The position numbers and the translations under genes were made by a program. Below, piece after piece: positions 9,701 to 17,428 of a stretch of 28,130 nucleotides of DNA. Positions within the stretch are counted from its first letter, which is position 1; each line of letters begins with the position of its first letter. The DNA comes from Priapulus caudatus (lineage: Eukaryota > Priapulida > Priapulimorpha > Priapulimorphida > Priapulidae), in the NCBI RefSeq assembly GCF_000485595.1, contig NW_014577099.1:196663-224792 (forward strand). Reading direction: 5' to 3'. Under the pieces are notes generated by a model. The model saw only the letters and a list, made by a program, of their open reading frames with translations, ran no database searches and was not told where the DNA came from.

Positions 9701-12700
9701 TCTAAACGATGCTCGATGTTCGAGAGCTTTTATAAACAGCCTTGCAAACTCTCTCAAACTTTCTGGACTGTACACGTGATCTACTTACATAGCTTGTTGC
9801 TAAGCAACAATATGCCACACATAACAAATCATACTAGAGAAGTTTACATTATGATTACGTACATGCTGATAAAATAGTAATAAGATTTATGAGAACTTCT
9901 TTTATCAGAGAAAACGTGTAACGTTTAAAGAGAACTGATAAATTAGTAGTAGTATTGATCATCTCATCAGATACCTGACGGTTATTGGTGGTAATATGAT
10001 CGAGTTTTGGCTGCTTTCTGCAGAAATGGAGCATGTGCGACGAACTCTCATGGAGAACCAGCAGCAAAGGGCAGCAAAGCGACTGGGGATTAAGGCAGCA
10101 GCCGCCACCTTATCTAGTTCAATGACGGGCGGCACTCAACGGCAGACTGGTAAACTTAGATAGACACATTGTGTCAAGTTGTTGCTGTTCATGTTACCGT
10201 CATCGTAGTCATGTCAATATATATGATACATCTCATAATTATGTTATTATACTAATGATAAACAAGTGATCAGTTGGAGTGTAGTATTGACTTGAAGAAA
10301 AGCAGTCAAAATCGTGTGTCCCACGATAAAGGTTCTGGCTGGAGGATAAAATTTTATGGATTTAAATGGTTGATAAGGGTTTTTTGCTCTTGCCATAAAA
10401 CTAACAACGCTAAAAGGCATAATCAATTTTGGGACTATAAAATACGCAAAATCCTGAAATATAAAACCTGAGTGGTAATCACACCCCACCCAGTGCATCC
10501 CAACAAATATAGGCTTTGCATCTCTTCTGCTTCACCTTTCATTTATTATTATTTATTTCTTGTGAACCAGAACGTTCACAATCAAAACAACCATGACTCA
10601 GAAATTTTGACAAATTCAGTTCATCAGAAATCGCGCTGTGTTCAGCCAAGATTATACCTTGGGTTTTTATCACATTCCAAACTGAAATCGCTGAAAATCG
10701 TACATTGGCTCTGCTCTCGTCTGGGCTAGGCTATCTATAGCTGCACGTGTTATTTCACAGGACCAGACTCTCAACAGGTAGCATCCCTTAAGCGCGATGC
10801 TCCGGACGAGCCAGGCACTCATGGCCATGGACATCTAAATGCCAAGCGGCAGCATGTGTCCTCTGTTGAAGTCCAAAAGTCCCACAGCCTGCCGCCGCAG
10901 TCACAACCGCAGCAGTATTGCCGACCGGCCGGGACCGAGTCTCGGCAGTTATGGACTTCGCCTGGTTCTGACCTTAGAGGGCAGCACCGGCTTAGTCAGG
11001 ACTTTGCTCATGAGTTTCACGAGTCAGTGTTGCAGTCCACTAAACAGGCTCTTGCTCAGAAACAAGGCAAGTCTATTGAGCAGTGCCTCTTCTTGAGTCA
11101 TTTACACGAATTACAGAGCTCCTGTACTGGATTACTGTCGAGTTTGACTATTCGAACCATCTTGGCTTTTTGTCTACTAAAATCCCTTATTTTGTTCACC
11201 CATGGATTATACCGATGGTCTGTGCTCTCAATATGCTTTATGTCTATGAACATCAACTTTTTGGAATCTAACTCTGGATTTTCATCGCATTACACACAAC
11301 ACGTGATTAACGTTTACACTAACCTGGTACATATTTATAGCATCAAGCCACAAGAGTTTCCTGGCAGGAGGGGGCAGCAATGGGGGAGACACGGTGCAGA
11401 CGTCACATAGAGCCACAGAGGAGAAGCCTGCCCTGGCTCATAAAGGTCATCATCACCACCACCATCACCACCACAGACACCAGCATTTACATCTTCTACC
11501 TGCCAAGAAGAAGTATGTATGATCGTACCTGAAATTCTCGAAGTGCTTTATATTAATACAGGAAGTGCCATGGTAACTTTTTTTAACCTTATGAAATGGG
11601 CAGGTATTAAGGTATGTATTCTGGTCATATGTTCTTGACCAGAAAGAATGGCTGGCCACTTGTGGACTGCTATATAATTACCAAGTTTACAGCCTTTAAA
11701 ACAGATACTTAAAAAATTTGCTAAGCAGTAACTTCGTCTAATTACTTTCGATAAGAAACCACTCGAGTTCATCCACCACCAAGGCTAATCCAACGTAGCA
11801 TGGTATTCTGAGAATCGTGGCGTAGTGGATTGATTTCCTGGTAAATGCGTCCAGGCTGTTGTACGGTTATACATTTGTTCAAGCATAATATCAGGAGCAT
11901 ATAATTATAAAGAAAGAGAGCGTACAACGGTAAAATGCTGAAACCATGTTACAGTATTAGTCGAATTAATAAACTTTCCCCGTTTTATTTTGACAATTCT
12001 TTGCAGTATTATTGATCAGTGGTCCTACCTTGTTCATATAAAACAAACTGCATGTCCCTACGATGCCCCTACGCTGAGATAATGAGCGGTGAAAATCTGG
12101 TATTTTCGCCGAACACTGACTAGATATTAGTCAGTACTGCAACCGACTCGCGTTCTGGCGATACCTGGCTTCGGGAAACCTCGCGTGTTTCCGTCATTCA
12201 TTGACAATGAAATTCATTTTCCTTCTACTATCTTTTCTCGCATTTCCAGTCATTGACGCAGCCATTACTCCACAAAAACGTCGTTATTTATCTCCATGGT
12301 GATGACCCGCCCCTTACGCTGGATGTAGTAACGCTGTAGTAATAACTTATCGAGTCAGCGCTACACAGCGGCGACCGGAAGCAACACACTGGCCACACTT
12401 CGAGAGTGGGTCGCACTCTGTCTAGTCGGTGTTCGGCGAAAATACCAGATTTTCACCGCTCATTATCTCAGCGTAGGGGCATCGTAGGGACATGCGGTTT
12501 GTTTTATATGAACAAGGTAGGACAGCTGATCAATAAGACTGAATCGAATAATACTCAAAGAATCGTCAAAATAAAACGGGGAAAGTTTATTAATTCGACT
12601 AGTACTGCAACATGGTTTCAGCATTTTACCGTTGTACGCTCTCCTTCTTTATATGCTCTTGATAATATGATTGAGCTGATGTAGGTCTCATTAGACAATA

Positions 12701-14023
12701 TTTGTATTTTCCTCTGATTAATATATTCTAGTTTCATTTGATCTCACTAGTGAATTTTTCTTTAAGAAACATTACTTCTGTTTTATTCAGACCCAACACG
12801 GAAATTCCAGTGAAGATACCTGCGGCCCAATATACGTCTTTGGTCTCTAGTGCTAGACCCAGGCAGACCATTATACCACAGTCCGATAGTCAGGCAACAA
12901 TGGGTAGAGAAGAGCTGAGGGGTTACATGCCCCAGGGTAAAGAGGAACAAGTGGGTGACGATGCAGCGTTCAGTTGGGAAGATGGAAGAGAGCTGGCGGG
13001 CAGGGAGATATCTGTCACACCGTCAGCAGGTACCGCAAGTTTCAGATGGCCAGGAGTAGAGTCAGTGATGGAAGCATACCGACGGCACATGGAGGGTAAG
13101 AGCGCTGCACAAGCCATTGCCACTCAGAAATGTTGGCTTTCCTAATATATATATATATATATATTCTCTCTCGTGTGTAATTGTACTGTTTGTTTATTAA
13201 TTAAGTGTTTTGTAATTTAATTAATTTGCCCACCAGTGCAAACACATAGAGCGTGTGATCAACTAGTTCTGCTGAGTGTTTAAAATTATTTTCGAAAATT
13301 GCATTTACAATATCATGACTGTATGTGTTGTGCAATTGCAGAGCAAAACCAAGAGAGAGCATTCCTGTTGGATCATTGCCTGAAAGTGCGTGGGAATAAT
13401 GCGGAGCTGGCTGACACTACAGAAAAACTCACACTGCAGCTGTCAGTAAGTGCAAGATACACACACGGGCATCATAGCAAGTCCATAAGAGTTATAGTTT
13501 ACAGAACTGAAATTCCCTCTTTCATAATGCAGTAATAATTCGGTATAATAAGTTCTGAACTTTATTTAAGGTGAATAACAGCTGGCTTATGTATTGATGT
13601 TATCTAACAGAATCCACATGATGGCATCAGTAATACAACAGAATGATCCTATTTCTACGTTTACTCGTTTAGCTTTTACGTAATATACCAAGTGTGTATT
13701 TTCTGAGGTGTCTATTAAACTTTAACATTTATATGAAGACCATTTATTTTTTACTGAAACAAAAATAATTTTGATTTTTTAACTTTTGCTTCGTTTTCAT
13801 ATAATCACAAGATGAGTATTGCTATTGATATATCTGCTGAAGTAATTATTGTACTAGCTTGGTTTGTCCTTATTTTGTGAAAGCAGAAAAGTTCATTTAA
13901 TATAGTACTAACTATTACTCTTTGTAGGCTCTGAGGCACACGAAGCAGAAGATAGATGAGGATAGAGCATGTCGACAGGCAGCTCTTGACAACCTGAAAA
14001 AGACGATGAAACTGCTCCGGTGA
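2642..14023 (+). CDS. GSE1: GSE1 ortholog, 14 coding exons (5' end incomplete)
   Basis: Vertebrate GSE1 is a nuclear proline-rich coiled-coil protein found with the CoREST/HDAC (BHC) co-repressor complex. Fourteen exons join with consistent phases to about 1,153 residues and one stop; human GSE1 is about 1,200. Conserved blocks in order: TRTTATVPPL and SFAAALRKLAKQA (exon 2642), TPPVVTIAPT (exon 3138), a proline/tyrosine block ending HPAFR (4390), LRSPFF and RYPAEL (4896), a Glu/Arg coiled coil (6138), an acidic ESDEEE stretch (end of 6902), KRRKRRR followed by TRYHPDD (8485), FHESVLQST (10761), and a C-terminal coiled coil (12791-14023). Low-complexity Ala, Gly and His tracts are local additions. 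Exons 6138 and 6902 are much more GC-rich than their introns. The first coding exon is not identified. One intron uses a GC donor (11067). Confidence 0.93.
3138..3304 (+). CDS. GSE1: GSE1 exon b
   Basis: Acceptor CTCCACAG ends at 3137; donor AAG|GTACAC at 3305. Enters in phase 1 and leaves in phase 0. It carries TPPVVTIAPT, one of the best conserved GSE1 motifs, followed by ESRK, where the vertebrate protein has ESRQ. Confidence 0.9.
3662..3801 (+). CDS. GSE1: GSE1 exon c
   Basis: Acceptor TTTGCTGCAG ends at 3661; donor CAG|GTAGGC at 3802; phase 0 in, 2 out. About 47 residues, weakly conserved and rich in Arg and Asp (SLAYGDRRED). Phase fits both neighbours. A TAA-type MITE begins only 18 bp after this exon. 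Confidence 0.82.
3820..4054. mobile_element. 235-bp Harbinger-type MITE with TAA target duplication (copy 1)
   Basis: About 50-bp inverted ends begin AGCTGGGTTAACACTACC and end in the near-complement. TAA occurs directly outside both ends (3817-3819 and 4055-4057). The interior has no coding capacity. TAA duplications and size suit a non-autonomous PIF/Harbinger element, although the ends do not match the autonomous Harbinger at 16843. A second family member is at 24298-24486. This copy is in a GSE1 intron. Confidence 0.85.
4390..4563 (+). CDS. GSE1: GSE1 exon d
   Basis: Acceptor CTTTTTCAG ends at 4389; donor CAG|GTGAGA at 4564; phase 2 in and out. The encoded block, rich in Pro and Tyr, runs through FQPYRPGEEIRPPLPP and YHPAYLPPPH to HPAFR, colinear with the vertebrate FRPY...YHPSYLAPH...HPAFR block. 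Confidence 0.92.
4896..5102 (+). CDS. GSE1: GSE1 exon e
   Basis: Acceptor TTCTTTGCAG ends at 4895; donor AAG|GTATTT at 5103; phase 2 in and out. It encodes LDDPLYMERYANMLRSPFF and GRYPAELISQSL, matching the vertebrate LRSPFYP and RYPPELSHSSL blocks in order. Confidence 0.92.
5199..5284. repeat. (ATCC)n-type tetranucleotide microsatellite
   Basis: Imperfect CTAT, CCAT and CATC tetranucleotides occupy this stretch of the intron after the exon at 4896. Simple sequence, no coding meaning. Confidence 0.85.
5576..6084. mobile_element. 509-bp foldback hAT-like element with about 8-bp target duplication
   Basis: It begins CAGTGGTTCTTAACC and ends GGTTAAGAACCACTG, the terminal pattern typical of hAT/Charlie non-autonomous elements. 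Flanks CTTTAGGC (5568-5575) and CTCTGGGC (6085-6092) look like an 8-bp duplication with two differences. The arms 5740-5798 and 5983-6040 are near complements (both contain the core TTTATGTGCTTATGT on opposite strands). Between them lies a tandem array of about 23-bp units (5809-5899, CATCCACGGACCCC core). A second possible end at 5928-5942 is followed by CTCTAGGC and a copy of the downstream splice-acceptor region. Confidence 0.75.
5809..5899. repeat. Four to five tandem units of about 23 bp
   Basis: Units with the core CATCCACGGACCCC repeat four times with small changes inside the hAT-like element. They account for the repetitive GSVDG-like open frame on the minus strand, which is not a gene. 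Confidence 0.75.
6138..6594 (+). CDS. GSE1: GSE1 exon f, Glu/Arg coiled coil
   Basis: Acceptor CCCGCTCGGCAG ends at 6137; donor CAG|GTAGGC at 6595; phase 2 in, 0 out. It starts with LKLEEEQQQQRMRELEARER and continues as a charged Glu/Arg helix (about residues 300-345), the position of the long EREREK coiled coil in vertebrate GSE1. Gly-rich runs follow, then SMGIFIPQDPLAAKSSSS, similar in place and character to the vertebrate NHGIFSLPSSSAA. Strongly GC-biased, so long open frames occur in all frames on both strands; those are shadows. Confidence 0.88.
6643..6737. repeat. (TG)n/(TGCG)n microsatellite
   Basis: A long TG, TGCG and GCGC tract starts about 50 bp after the donor of the exon at 6138. 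It is a potential Z-DNA-forming alternating purine-pyrimidine run in a GSE1 intron. Confidence 0.9.
6902..7660 (+). CDS. GSE1: GSE1 exon g, largest exon
   Basis: Acceptor TTGCTCCTGCAG ends at 6901; donor AGA|GTAAGC at 7661; phase 0 both sides, 253 codons. It begins DLMAAHRLSQEREPMSLDLS, contains Ala (about residue 590) and Gly/Ala runs, and ends with KLDYEIERIKEARMKSMY and the acidic SDGEESDEEEAKEE. The latter parts match vertebrate SKLDLEERRRREAQEKGYY...ESDEEE. SLDLSRK resembles the CtBP-binding PxDLS motif, with Ser instead of Pro. GC-rich with shadow frames on both strands. Confidence 0.93.
7690..8170. repeat. Degenerate tandem-like repeats, intronic
   Basis: Variants of TAGTGAGACTAGGA recur at about 7720, 8015, 8077, 8112 and 8150, often preceded by a CTTTC- or CTTGT-like segment. 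Spacing is irregular and copies have diverged. This looks like an old minisatellite in the intron after the exon at 6902. Confidence 0.4.
8485..8749 (+). CDS. GSE1: GSE1 exon h, basic conserved domain
   Basis: Acceptor GAACTTGCAG ends at 8484; donor AAGG|GTGAGT at 8750; phase 0 in, 1 out. It encodes FLSNLGL, KRRKRRRLFREQSTSPDD and TRYHPDDLNRERDYTEKTRF, colinear with vertebrate FLQLFGL, KRRKRRRMLRERSPSPP and TRYSPDEMNNSPNFEEKKKF. This is the most strongly conserved part of the protein (I believe it is covered by Pfam DUF3736). The KRRKRRR run is a likely nuclear localisation signal. Confidence 0.95.
8750..10023 (+). other. GSE1 intron, 1.3 kb
   Basis: AT-rich intron without coding signal. It contains a minor inverted repeat (CTGGTTATTT at 9221, AAATAACCAG near 9266) and a palindromic X-box-like site at 9796-9808. 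I see no transposon with defensible ends here. Confidence 0.7.
9796..9808. promoter_or_regulatory. Palindromic RFX X-box-like site
   Basis: GTTGCTAAGCAAC fits the RFX X-box pattern RYYNYY-N-RRNRAC with a one-base spacer and sits within the near-palindrome TTGTTGCTAAGCAACAA. It is intronic, so any enhancer role is speculative. Confidence 0.3.
10024..10149 (+). CDS. GSE1: GSE1 exon i
   Basis: Acceptor CTTTCTGCAG ends at 10023; donor CTG|GTAAAC at 10150; phase 1 in and out. It encodes EMEHVRRTLMENQQQRAAKR and an Ala-rich tail, in the place of the vertebrate RLVEMLRAMKQKAL helix. Confidence 0.88.
10761..11066 (+). CDS. GSE1: GSE1 exon j, ends at a GC donor
   Basis: Acceptor TTATTTCACAG ends at 10760; phase 1 in. 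It contains QDFAHEFHESVLQSTKQAL, nearly identical to the vertebrate motif. The exon is best ended at CAAG|GCAAGT (11067), a consensus GC-AG intron donor, because this gives the phase needed by the exon at 11368. Reading through instead stays open to 11410, but the extra residues are hydrophobic, show no GSE1 similarity, and put the conserved C-terminus out of frame. Confidence 0.88.
11368..11512 (+). CDS. GSE1: GSE1 exon k, with histidine tract
   Basis: Acceptor TTTCCTGGCAG ends at 11367; donor AAGAA|GTATGT at 11513; phase 1 in, 2 out. It encodes GGSNGGDTVQTSH, then nine consecutive His and further alternating His (about residues 963-977), ending LPAKK. The His run is absent from vertebrate GSE1 as I know it. 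Little conservation, so support comes from splice sites, phase and position. Confidence 0.8.
11891..12662. mobile_element. 772-bp foldback element with 5-bp TAATA target duplication
   Basis: Arms of about 240 bp (11891-12126 and about 12420-12662) are near-perfect complements, containing for example TACAACGGTAAAATGCTG near 11932 and its complement near 12630. The middle, about 290 bp, is unique. Ends are TCAGGAGC and GCTCTTGA, with exact TAATA directly outside (11886-11890 and 12663-12667). There is no transposase. The ends match those of the micro-elements at 1685, 2522, 23242 and 23920. The element sits in the GSE1 intron before the exon at 12791. The 92-codon open frame on the right arm (12406-12684) is a by-product. 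Confidence 0.9.
12791..13095 (+). CDS. GSE1: GSE1 exon l
   Basis: Acceptor TTTTATTCAG ends at 12790; donor GAGG|GTAAGA at 13096; phase 2 in, 1 out. The conserved end encodes WPGVESVMEAYRRHMEG, matching vertebrate WQGIEAVFEAYQEHIEE, the start of the C-terminal coiled coil. The first 85 residues are not conserved. Confidence 0.92.
13144..13164. repeat. (TA)n tract
   Basis: Short TA run in the intron between the exons at 12791 and 13342. Confidence 0.85.
13342..13445 (+). CDS. GSE1: GSE1 exon m, coiled coil
   Basis: Acceptor GTGCAATTGCAG ends at 13341; donor TCA|GTAAGT at 13446; phase 1 in, 0 out. It encodes EQNQERAFLLDHCL and LADTTEKLTLQLS, colinear with vertebrate EQNLERQVLQTQC and LSLTAEQLSHSV. 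Heptad-like hydrophobic spacing supports a coiled coil. Confidence 0.92.
13928..14023 (+). CDS. GSE1: GSE1 terminal exon and stop
   Basis: Acceptor TACTCTTTGTAG ends at 13927; phase 0 in. Thirty-one codons continue the coiled coil (ALRHTKQKIDEDRACRQAAL) and end LKKTMKLLR with TGA at 14021-14023. Vertebrate GSE1 likewise ends shortly after its last coiled-coil segment, so the C-terminus is taken as complete. Confidence 0.92.
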   Translation, partial: ALRHTKQKIDEDRACRQAALDNLKKTMKLLR

Positions 14024-14497
14024 TCCGACTGATTGCATCTGTCGCTGGGCTCGACGCTCGCTCTGCTCCTCGCTGCGTGGGGCAAAACAAGAGACATGCT
14101 CGGCATCGTCAGTCGATCACATGGTCCACGTTCGCCCAAGCAGACGAAAAACCCCAGAGTACACCTCCAGATTTCCGCCAGCGGGAAACCGTGTCCCACG
14201 GAGAGAGGGCTCTGCTACCGACTGGGTCTTTGCACCATGGAATGCAGATCAGGCACGAATCGAGGCAATAGAAAAGCGGGTGCCGTGTAAGAAGACCTGG
14301 CGATTGCCCCTAGGGGGCTCTGCATACAAGGGAAACTACAGGCGGGCGAATACAGATCTCTGTTCTGATATTGGCCTCACAAACGGGCAGCTAGTGCTGT
14401 ATACAGCTACTAGTGGTCACGTTTACGCGCATGGCCTGTTTATCTTTGTTGCACAGCTATATTGTACAGCTATTTTTATTGTGGTAAGTCATAGAGT

Positions 14498-14600
14498 ATG
14501 TGTGTGCGTGTGTCTGTGTGTGTACGTATGTGTGTGTGTGCCTGTGTGTGCGCGCTCGTGCGTATGTGTTTGCGCGTGCATGCATGCGTGTGTGAGTGTG
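14498..14600. repeat. (TG)n-rich microsatellite
   Basis: TGTGTG with TGCG and TACG interruptions for about 100 bp. The cysteine- and valine-rich frame here comes from the repeat. Confidence 0.9.
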
Positions 14601-15670
14601 GAGACATATGACATATATATCATATGACAGTAATTGTCAAGTTTCTCCCCTTTTGTGTCATGTTCATGTGTAATTGTTTTGGTGTCAACTGGCTGGTGGC
14701 TGAACGGCAACTATTTATGAGTAGTGTTGTCTACCAAATGGCTTTGCAAAAAGTGTTTCCTAAAAGTCTTTTGTATATTCGTGTAAGAAGGCGTGACAGT
14801 GAATGGCTTGCTCTTGACTGTTGTTGATAACCTAGAAACAAGGTTGCCAGACCGAGGATTATTGAGTACAAGATTTTTTAATCAAATTTTAAGATATTTC
14901 AGAGCCAATTTTGCAATTATTATATCTTATAATCGGGCAGCTCTGCCCCAGGAGACAGGTTGTGAAGTATTATTGTTCTATTTAAAACGTTATTGCAGGG
15001 GGGAAAGATCAAATGTGTTGGCGTTGAAAATAGTTTACAGATAGTGGATCAAATGTAAGTGGTGCATGTCTGTTTGTGGATCCCTTCCTGTTCATTGGTT
15101 GTCGTGCAGCGCATTTTATGTTTATCTCGTGTGTGTGCTGTGATGCCGAGCACCAGTAAGGTGATAGGAGAGTTAGTCATTTTCGAAGCAAATATCACAT
15201 GCTGATACTCAGATTCATGGATGAGATATGGCTGTGGCCGCATACCTTATATAAGTACTGCTTTTTTAATCATTCACCGGCCAGTAATTATTGCTTTCAC
15301 GTGGCCAGTACTAGACATTCACTGCGAAGCAAGCAAGAGCATGACTGATCACGTTACTAGCCAGTTACTATGGGTGCATTATTACATGGAGCTAGAAATA
15401 AAAGGGCTTATTTATGTGCGCAGTATTCGCTCGTCGCCGATAGTCGTGGACGTGGTGGTATTGAGGGGTTTGCAGTGTTAGCGGGTTGGCTAGATTAGCT
15501 CCGTGCCTAGGTTATCAATAGTAGAGTATACCGCCAGGGTGGTGTGCATTTGCGCACGATTTTCTTGCATCCGCACATAGTGTATTATAGCAGAGTACAT
15601 GGAGCAGCTAGACTGTGCGTGTTCACTGCACAGTGGCTCCCCTCGGTAAATCTGCTATGCATGTATGTGC

Positions 15671-15672
<2 letters not shown>

Positions 15673-15743
<71 letters not shown>

Positions 15744-15818
15744 TAAATACATACGTATGTACGTACATACATACATAGATACATACATACATACATGCAT
15801 GCACGCACGCACGCACGG
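15673..15818. repeat. Compound microsatellite (TA)n, (CATA)n, (CACG)n
   Basis: About 68 bp of uninterrupted TA (15673-15740) is followed by ACAT/CATA tetranucleotides and then GCAC repeats to about 15818. The YIYIYI-rich open frames on both strands are artefacts of this tract. The long TA run could extrude as a cruciform. Confidence 0.95.
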
Positions 15819-16685
15819 AGAGATAGTGAGCGAGAGAGACAGACAGACGCGCACGCGCGAACGTGCATATACACAAAATCCTCTTATCTGTAAATTGTAT
15901 TGAAATATTACTATAAATTAACATTACAGGTTTTCAACATACAGGTGCGACTAGGCACCTTACTGTGTGCATATGCGGTGTGACACCGTTGATAATTATA
16001 AATTTGAACTTGTGCTTCTAAGCACGTCGATGTATATAAGTGAGGCTACTGGTTGAACAGCATTTTCATGGTCATGGGTAAGTTAATAGCAACTGTTTTA
16101 CGATACTTTATTCGTGAATTAGTATTTAGGTATGTGTACAAATGTGGCTAAGCCACCCAACTATACGGAATTTGTTGTTTTATACAAAGGGCTGTGTGAA
16201 TGTGGAATATTTCTTATTGTATTTATATAAAATGTTGCCCCCCACCCGCCCACCCACCCATATGTAAGTATGTGAAAGTTTAGATGCTCCAGAATATTTA
16301 ATGTAATTTAAAGCTTTTGTAGAAAGTTTTGAGAACGGATTCCCAGCTATTTATTAACCATTTCATACGTTTCCGAGTACACATAGTATACTGTACTAAC
16401 AAAGAACAAAGACAGAATCAAAGCTGCTGAACATTACACATAATTAGTACGTAAACGTAAGTATGCAAGCCTTTGCGATTGTAGTAATCATGATTCAGAT
16501 TTTAAGAGCACTTCTTTCGCAAGAAAACCACTTTAAAATAATGGAAGTGTCTGTAGAATTTAATTTCGATACACTTGTTTTATAGACTTATATTCATAAG
16601 CTTCACATGTAGTAGCAAGCGTTACACACTTACTTTGTATACGAAAGCTGTCCTATTTTACATTCCAACTGGAACTGTCAAATGA

Positions 16686-16701
16686 AATAAAGTTTAATAA
16701 A
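16686..16701 (+). terminator. Paired polyadenylation signals, candidate GSE1 transcript end
   Basis: Two AATAAA hexamers (16686-16691 and 16696-16701) overlap a short AT tract and are followed by GTGTTCTTTTGAGTTC, a GT/T-rich downstream element. They lie about 2.7 kb after the GSE1 stop and 140 bp before the Harbinger element. Confidence 0.45.
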
Positions 16702-16842
16702 CAGTGTTCTTTTGAGTTCATTCTATTTGCTGTATTCATCGCGTGACTTAAATACAGAAAGGGTAATAAACATCACGAATGTCTGAAATAAGTGTTTAGT
16801 CGGTGCCAAGTAAGGTTTCTATTCAACAGGCCGCAGATATAA

Positions 16843-16890
16843 AGGCCCAGCCACACATACACGACGCACGGCCCGCGCACTGAAAAATTA
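16843..16890 (+). repeat. Left terminal inverted repeat of the Harbinger element
   Basis: AGGCCCAGCCACACATACAC continues to a GAAAAATTA stretch. It pairs with 21537-21583 on the opposite strand, with a few mismatches including the terminal base. Confidence 0.9.
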
Positions 16891-16904
16891 GCAATTTTGG
16901 CCAG

Positions 16905-17300
16905 TGCGTTGCCGTTCGCTGGGTGTGCGTCAGCATTCGTTACTCGTTCGTCGAGCGCGCTGGACCAACGCTATGCATTCGTTGTCATTCGCTCGTGCGC
17001 GTCGTGTGCGTCGGGATTTTTGTGCATGCACAAAATTGTGCGCGGAACTCGACGCATGAATGTACACGCCAGAAGGACGCCAGACACGCGCAGAGCGCGC
17101 TGGACCAACGCCAGACCCACGCGGAGCACACGATGGGTATTCGTTGTATGTTCGTCGGCTGAGGTGTAGCGAACACCTAGCGCACACCTAGCGTGCTTCT
17201 AACGCATGTCCAGCGAACATGCAGCTAATATGGGCGTGCTGAACGAGTGCGGAACAAGTCTGTAGCGCGCCCAGCGTTCTCCTAGCGTGTTCCTAGCGTG
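16905..17300. repeat. Left subterminal repeat zone of the Harbinger element
   Basis: Short words such as GCATTCGTT, GCGCGCTGGACCAACGC (two copies, about 16956 and 17095) and CCTAGCG (several copies, 17170-17300) recur between the inverted repeat and the transposase promoter. The right end has similar GCATTCGTT and GCTAGCAACACGCTGTGC words. Such subterminal motifs are typical transposase or MADF-protein binding sites; that role is inferred. Confidence 0.55.
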
Positions 17301-17322
17301 TACGCAGCGTGTAGCCATAGGG

Positions 17323-17330
17323 TATATAAA
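17323..17330 (+). promoter_or_regulatory. TATA box of the Harbinger transposase gene
   Basis: TATATAAA lies about 100 bp before the transposase ATG at 17429, within otherwise GC-rich DNA, at a spacing consistent with a core promoter and a short 5' leader. Confidence 0.6.
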
Positions 17331-17428
17331 CGGGTACCGCCCACCTCACCATCATCACTTCTCCTCCGACCCTCATGGGTGATGACAGAGATTCCTGCTG
17401 ATCGTGTCTAGAAGAACCACCTCAGAAG

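Larger units (their letters stand above)
14024..16842 (+). other. Probable GSE1 3' UTR and downstream spacer
   Basis: No coding exon is recognisable. A first AATAAA occurs at about 15397, and a stronger tandem pair (16686-16691 and 16696-16701) is followed by a GT/T-rich stretch. Vertebrate GSE1 has a long 3' UTR, so transcription could run to about 16720. Microsatellites at 14498-14600 and 15673-15818 interrupt it. Confidence 0.4.

Noticed and set aside
11067-11410. Continuation of the GSE1 exon past the GC donor to a stop at 11408-11410
   Set aside because: The added residues are unlike GSE1, and the conserved exons at 12791-14023 join in phase only if 11067-11367 is removed.
12406-12684. 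92-codon open frame
   Set aside because: It lies in the right arm of the 772-bp foldback element and has no recognisable domain.
15544-15924. Open frames rich in Tyr and Ile on both strands
   Set aside because: They are translations of the (TA)n and tetranucleotide microsatellite.
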